Shown one piece after another: positions 5,948 to 9,709 of a stretch of DNA of 9,709 nucleotides (positions within the stretch are counted from its first letter, which is position 1; every line of letters begins with the position of its first letter). The notes under the pieces are model-generated. The model was not told where the DNA came from. It did not search any database and worked only from the letters and a program-made list of their open reading frames with translations. The position numbers and the translations under genes were made by a program. The DNA is taken from NCBI GenBank assembly GCA_003154335.1, contig PMDE01000089.1, forward strand, positions 8,211 through 17,919, given 5' to 3'. This DNA comes from Methanoregula sp. (lineage in GTDB: Archaea > Halobacteriota > Methanomicrobia > Methanomicrobiales > Methanospirillaceae).

Positions 5948-8042
5948 GAAAAGCAGCGCAAAACCTGCATCAGAGAAGCAGTATGCTCTTTACCAGCGGG
6001 CGGTCATCGACGCCTTCCTGAAACTCGACCCGCGGACCCTGTACCACAATGTGGTTATGTTCACGGTAGAGATCGGCAGCGTGATAACGACCCTCCTTTT
6101 CTTCCAGTCCCTCATGGGACAAGGTGAGGCGTCACCAGGTTTCATCGGAGCGATCACCGCCTGGCTCTGGTTTACGGTCCTCTTTGCCAACTTTGCAGAA
6201 GCCCTCGCCGAGGGCAGGGGAAAAGCCCAAGCGGAAGCCCTGCGAAAGATGAGGCGGGATACCGAAGCAAAGAAACTCTATCTCGGGTATGAGGTTGTGA
6301 GAGGAAAGGAACCCGCCCCGTCGGACTTTACCATGGTCTCCTCCTCATCCCTGCTCAGGTCCGATCTCTATTACGTCAAAGCCGGGGATACAATCCCTGT
6401 CGACGGGGAGGTTGTCGAAGGAGTAGCTTCGGTTAACGAGAGCGCCATTACCGGAGAAAGTGCACCGGTGATCCGTGAGTCCGGCGGTGACCGGAGTGCT
6501 GTGACCGGTGGAACGGTCATTCTGTCCGACTGGCTCATTATCCGTGTGAGTGCCAATCCCGGCGAAGGGTTCCTCGACCACATGATCAGCCTCATCGAGG
6601 GTGCGAAACGGCAGAAGACACCAAACGAAATAGCCCTCAACGTATTACTTGTCGGGCTGACAACAATCTTTATCGTGGTCTGCGCATCGCTCTGGGCTTT
6701 TTCGGTCTATAGCGTGAAGTCAGCTGGTGCGGGGGTCCCGGTTACGGTTACAGTGCTTGTCGCACTCTTCGTCTGCCTCGCCCCCACCACTATCGGGGGA
6801 CTGCTCAGCGCGATCGGAATCGCAGGCATGGACCGCCTGATCCGGCGAAACGTCATCACAACCTCGGGCAGGGCCATCGAAGCGGCAGGGGATATCGACG
6901 TCCTTCTCCTCGACAAAACAGGGACGATTACGCTCGGTAACCGGCAGGCTGTAGAGCTGAAACCTGTCGACAGCACAAGTGTTACAGAGCTTGCCGAGAC
7001 AGCACAACTCGCTTCGCTTGCAGATGAGACCCCGGAGGGGCGCAGTATAGTCGTGCTCGCAAAAGAGAAATACGGGCTCCGTGGCAGGACAGTCGGCGCG
7101 TCAGAATCTGTCCCGGAGATGCAGTTCATCCCGTTCTCCAGCCATACCCGGATGAGTGGGGTCGATCAGGGTGATGTCCATATCCGGAAGGGCGCTGCAG
7201 ACGCGATTTTTGCATATATCAGGGAATGTGGTAACGGCATTTCTGACCAGCTGAAACAGGAAGTTGATGCCATCGCTCGTGCCGGGGGTACCCCGCTCGT
7301 CGTGACAAAGAACGGAAAGGCGCTCGGTGTCATTAATCTAAAAGACATCGTAAAAGGCGGGATCAAGGAGAGGTTCGCCCAGCTCCGCCGGATGGGAATA
7401 AAGACGATCATGATCACCGGTGACAACCGGCTCACGGCTGCCACCATCGCTGCCGAAGCAGGTGTAGACGATTTCCTCGCAGAAGCGACGCCGGAGAGCA
7501 AACTCAAAATGATCCGGGAGTACCAGGCAGGAGGAAGAATGGTAGCGATGACCGGTGACGGGACCAATGACGCCCCCGCGCTCGCCCAGGCAGATGTTGC
7601 TGTGGCTATGAACACTGGGACCCAACCAGCCCGCGAGGCAGCGAATATGATCGATCTTGAGAGCAATCCCACAAAACTCATCGAGATCGTGGAAATAGGG
7701 AAGCAGCTCCTGATGACCCGGGGGGCTCTCACCACATTCTCCATCGCAAACGACCTTGCAAAATATTTCTTCATCATACCTGCTGCGTTTGTGTCAACGT
7801 TCCCGGCGCTGGGTGTTCTGAATATTCTCGGTCTCCACAATGCGATCCTCTCGGCGGTAATTTTCAATGCCCTCATCATTGTCGCACTTATTCCTCTCGC
7901 CCTCCACGGGGTTGCGTACCGTCCCATGACGGCAGAGGAGTCATTGCGGAAGAACATTCTCATCTACGGGATCGGCGGGGTCATTGCCCCGTTCATCGGA
8001 ATCAAGATCATCGATATCATCCTAATGCTCATAGGTATGTAA
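5940..8042 (+). CDS. kdpB: K+-transporting ATPase catalytic subunit KdpB
   Basis: This 700-residue P-type ATPase is the ATP-hydrolysing subunit of the Kdp complex; E. coli KdpB is 682. Two helices lie at about residues 37-57 and 67-88. The actuator domain carries TGES at 171-174; Ser174 matches the E. coli Ser162 whose phosphorylation shuts the pump down. PTTIGG at 282-287 lies in the ion-pathway helix. The phosphorylated Asp is Asp325 in DKTGTIT. The nucleotide domain contains PFSSHTRMSG (398-407) and the KGA motif at Lys417, and the hinge is TGDGTNDAP with Asp540 and Asp544. Three further hydrophobic segments occupy the C-terminal 130 residues. The KdpB-specific NTGTQPAREAANMIDLESNPTK run is present, so this is KdpB and not a heavy-metal or Ca2+ pump. 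It starts inside kdpCA (8-base overlap), so the two are translationally coupled. Confidence 0.97.
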   Translation: MSEKSSAKPASEKQYALYQRAVIDAFLKLDPRTLYHNVVMFTVEIGSVITTLLFFQSLMGQGEASPGFIGAITAWLWFTVLFANFAEALAEGRGKAQAEALRKMRRDTEAKKLYLGYEVVRGKEPAPSDFTMVSSSSLLRSDLYYVKAGDTIPVDGEVVEGVASVNESAITGESAPVIRESGGDRSAVTGGTVILSDWLIIRVSANPGEGFLDHMISLIEGAKRQKTPNEIALNVLLVGLTTIFIVVCASLWAFSVYSVKSAGAGVPVTVTVLVALFVCLAPTTIGGLLSAIGIAGMDRLIRRNVITTSGRAIEAAGDIDVLLLDKTGTITLGNRQAVELKPVDSTSVTELAETAQLASLADETPEGRSIVVLAKEKYGLRGRTVGASESVPEMQFIPFSSHTRMSGVDQGDVHIRKGAADAIFAYIRECGNGISDQLKQEVDAIARAGGTPLVVTKNGKALGVINLKDIVKGGIKERFAQLRRMGIKTIMITGDNRLTAATIAAEAGVDDFLAEATPESKLKMIREYQAGGRMVAMTGDGTNDAPALAQADVAVAMNTGTQPAREAANMIDLESNPTKLIEIVEIGKQLLMTRGALTTFSIANDLAKYFFIIPAAFVSTFPALGVLNILGLHNAILSAVIFNALIIVALIPLALHGVAYRPMTAEESLRKNILIYGIGGVIAPFIGIKIIDIILMLIGM

Positions 8043-8051
8043 ACGATTTCT

Positions 8052-9709
8052 ATGGTTATTCCACAGGACAATCGCCCGGACCCCGATACTCTTCTTGCCC
8101 ATGTACAGGGCGAGGAGCGGCAGAAGAACCGAGGCAAACTCAAAATTTTCCTCGGGTACATTGCCGGGGTAGGAAAGACGTTTGAGATGCTGGAGGCGGC
8201 ACACCTCCGGAAGAATGAGGGAATTGACGTTAAAATCGGGTATATTGAGACACACGGCAGGGCAGAAACAGAAGCTCTGGTAGAGGGCATACCCGTTATT
8301 CCGAGAAAGATGATCGAATACCGGAATGTGACGATCCCGGAAATGGATCTCGATAATGTTCTTGCCGCCCGTCCTCAACTTGTTCTCGTAGATGAACTTG
8401 CCCATACCAATGCACCGGGTTCGCGCCACACAAAACGGTACCAGGACGTCGAGGAGATCCTTGACGACGGAATAGATGTATACACCACGTTAAACATCCA
8501 GCACGTCGAGAGCCTCAATGATGTTATTGCCCAGATTACGGGAGTGATCGTCCGTGAGACCATTCCCGATCGGGTTATCGATGAGGCGACCGAGATCGAA
8601 TTAGTAGATCTTGCACCGCCGGAACTACTCCAGCGGCTCAGGGAAGGAAAGGTATATGTCCCCGATATGGCGGCACGGGCTATCGAGCAGTTCTTCAACG
8701 AGGGTAACCTGTTTGCCCTCCGTGAACTTTCCCTCAGGCGGGCCGCTGAGCGGGTCGATGACCAGATGCTCGCATGGATGCAGACCCGTGCGATTCCCGG
8801 TCCATGGGCTGCCGGGGAAACCATTCTGATTTGTGTCGGTCCCGGCCCGCTTTCTGAACGTCTGATCCGCACCGCCCGGCGCCAGGCAGACCGGATGACC
8901 GCCCAATGGAGCGCGATATATGTTGAGACGCCCTCACATCACCGGCTATCCAAAGAGGCAAAAGAACAAGTATCACGGATGCTCCAGCTGGCAGAAAAGT
9001 TAGGTGCCACAACCGCTACCGTATTTGGGATCAATGTTGCGAGCAGCGTTATAGAATACGCCCGCAGGAATAATATTACGCGGATCATTATCGGAAAGAC
9101 CCTGCGACCCCGCTGGCAGGAATTTGTTTTTGGTTCTGTGGTGGACCAGCTCATTCACAACAGTGGAACAATCGATGTTTATGTCATCAGCAGTGTAGAT
9201 AAAAGTCCCCAGAAGCCTGTACCCATGGAACCCCTGCTCCCGGCATCCCTTCCGAAGGATTATATCGCCAGCATGGTAATTGTCGCCATGATTACTGCCG
9301 TTGGCTGGCTGATTCATTCATTCATCTCTCCAGTAAATCTTGCAATGCTGTTTATGCTTGGCGTAGTTGGCGTCGCATGGAGGAGAGGATTGAGACCGGC
9401 CATATTCACTGCAGTCATCGGGGTTATAGCGTTTGATTTCTTCTTCATACCGCCATACCTGACCTTTAGGGTCTCGGATTCCGAATATCTTATTACATTT
9501 GCAGGCATGATCATCGTGGGTGCCTTAATCAGCTTGCTCGTTGCACGTGCCCATGAACACGCCGATGCAGCCCAACTCAGGGAAAAGGAGACCGGAACCC
9601 TCTACGCGCTTTCGCAGGATCTTGCGGGTGCTCTGGATTCCGATTCGATCGTAGCTGCGGTCGAAAAGCACATCAGCGGGATCTTCCAGTGGGAGAGTGT
9701 GTTCCTTCT
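8052..9709 (+). CDS. kdpD: Sensor protein KdpD, N-terminal 552 residues (3' end off window)
   Basis: The frame runs from ATG 8052 to the window edge without a stop. The first 240 residues are the KdpD domain: Walker A GVGKT at 39-43, ETHGR at 66-70, Walker B VDELAHTNAPGSRH at 113-126 and NIQHVESLNDV at 148-158. Residues 254-380 are a universal-stress-protein-like domain. About 403-500 form the four-helix DUF4118 membrane block (including FDFFFIPP at 461-468), and a GAF-like domain begins after about 515. In the family the histidine-kinase core follows this and senses low K+ or turgor; it would lie beyond the window. The start agrees with E. coli KdpD, which also has RPDPD about 8-12 residues in. 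It follows kdpB by 9 bases without a strong ribosome binding site. A KdpE regulator is expected downstream. Confidence 0.95.
   Translation, partial: MVIPQDNRPDPDTLLAHVQGEERQKNRGKLKIFLGYIAGVGKTFEMLEAAHLRKNEGIDVKIGYIETHGRAETEALVEGIPVIPRKMIEYRNVTIPEMDLDNVLAARPQLVLVDELAHTNAPGSRHTKRYQDVEEILDDGIDVYTTLNIQHVESLNDVIAQITGVIVRETIPDRVIDEATEIELVDLAPPELLQRLREGKVYVPDMAARAIEQFFNEGNLFALRELSLRRAAERVDDQMLAWMQTRAIPGPWAAGETILICVGPGPLSERLIRTARRQADRMTAQWSAIYVETPSHHRLSKEAKEQVSRMLQLAEKLGATTATVFGINVASSVIEYARRNNITRIIIGKTLRPRWQEFVFGSVVDQLIHNSGTIDVYVISSVDKSPQKPVPMEPLLPASLPKDYIASMVIVAMITAVGWLIHSFISPVNLAMLFMLGVVGVAWRRGLRPAIFTAVIGVIAFDFFFIPPYLTFRVSDSEYLITFAGMIIVGALISLLVARAHEHADAAQLREKETGTLYALSQDLAGALDSDSIVAAVEKHISGIFQWESVFL

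Noticed and set aside
7166..7963. Minus-strand open frame of 265 codons inside kdpB
   Set aside because: It lies fully antisense to conserved KdpB motifs; its Ser/Arg-rich composition is that of an antisense shadow.

Overview
The window most likely comes from a methanogenic archaeon of the Methanomicrobiales type; this is inference, not proof. The evidence is moderate GC content, archaeal-type TATA elements upstream of genes, Shine-Dalgarno sites of the GGAGG/GGTGA kind, and a helicase-like tail typical of archaeal proteins at the left edge. There are no RNA genes, CRISPR arrays or transposons.

Left part (1-1369). A gene cut by the window edge ends at 480; it looks like the C-terminus of an archaeal SF2-helicase-related protein. 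A 390-base gap follows, then a small three-helix membrane protein of DUF4405 / cytochrome b561-like type (873-1139), then about 230 bases holding only a doubtful small ORF.

Middle part (1370-3169, minus strand). A Cys-nucleophile alpha/beta hydrolase of dienelactone-hydrolase type is followed by a class I SAM methyltransferase. The gap between them is filled by a 62-codon ORF that starts in a TGATG overlap with the hydrolase stop and runs 14 bases into the methyltransferase, so the three may be one coupled transcript.

Right part (3170-9709, plus strand). A divergent control region precedes a high-affinity K+ uptake operon of the Kdp type. Its first gene is one 806-residue ORF in which a complete KdpC is joined in frame to a complete KdpA. 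KdpB overlaps it by 8 bases, and KdpD starts 9 bases after KdpB and runs off the window. No KdpF is visible. KdpA selects K+, KdpB hydrolyses ATP, KdpC assists K+ and ATP binding, and KdpD is the K+/turgor sensor whose response regulator would lie beyond the window. The leader carries a TATA box, a 6+6 inverted repeat just downstream of it, and a perfect 9+9 stem-loop just before the ribosome binding site.

The most notable items are the topologically sensible KdpC-KdpA fusion, the architecture of the kdp leader, and the overlapping small ORF between hydrolase and methyltransferase.
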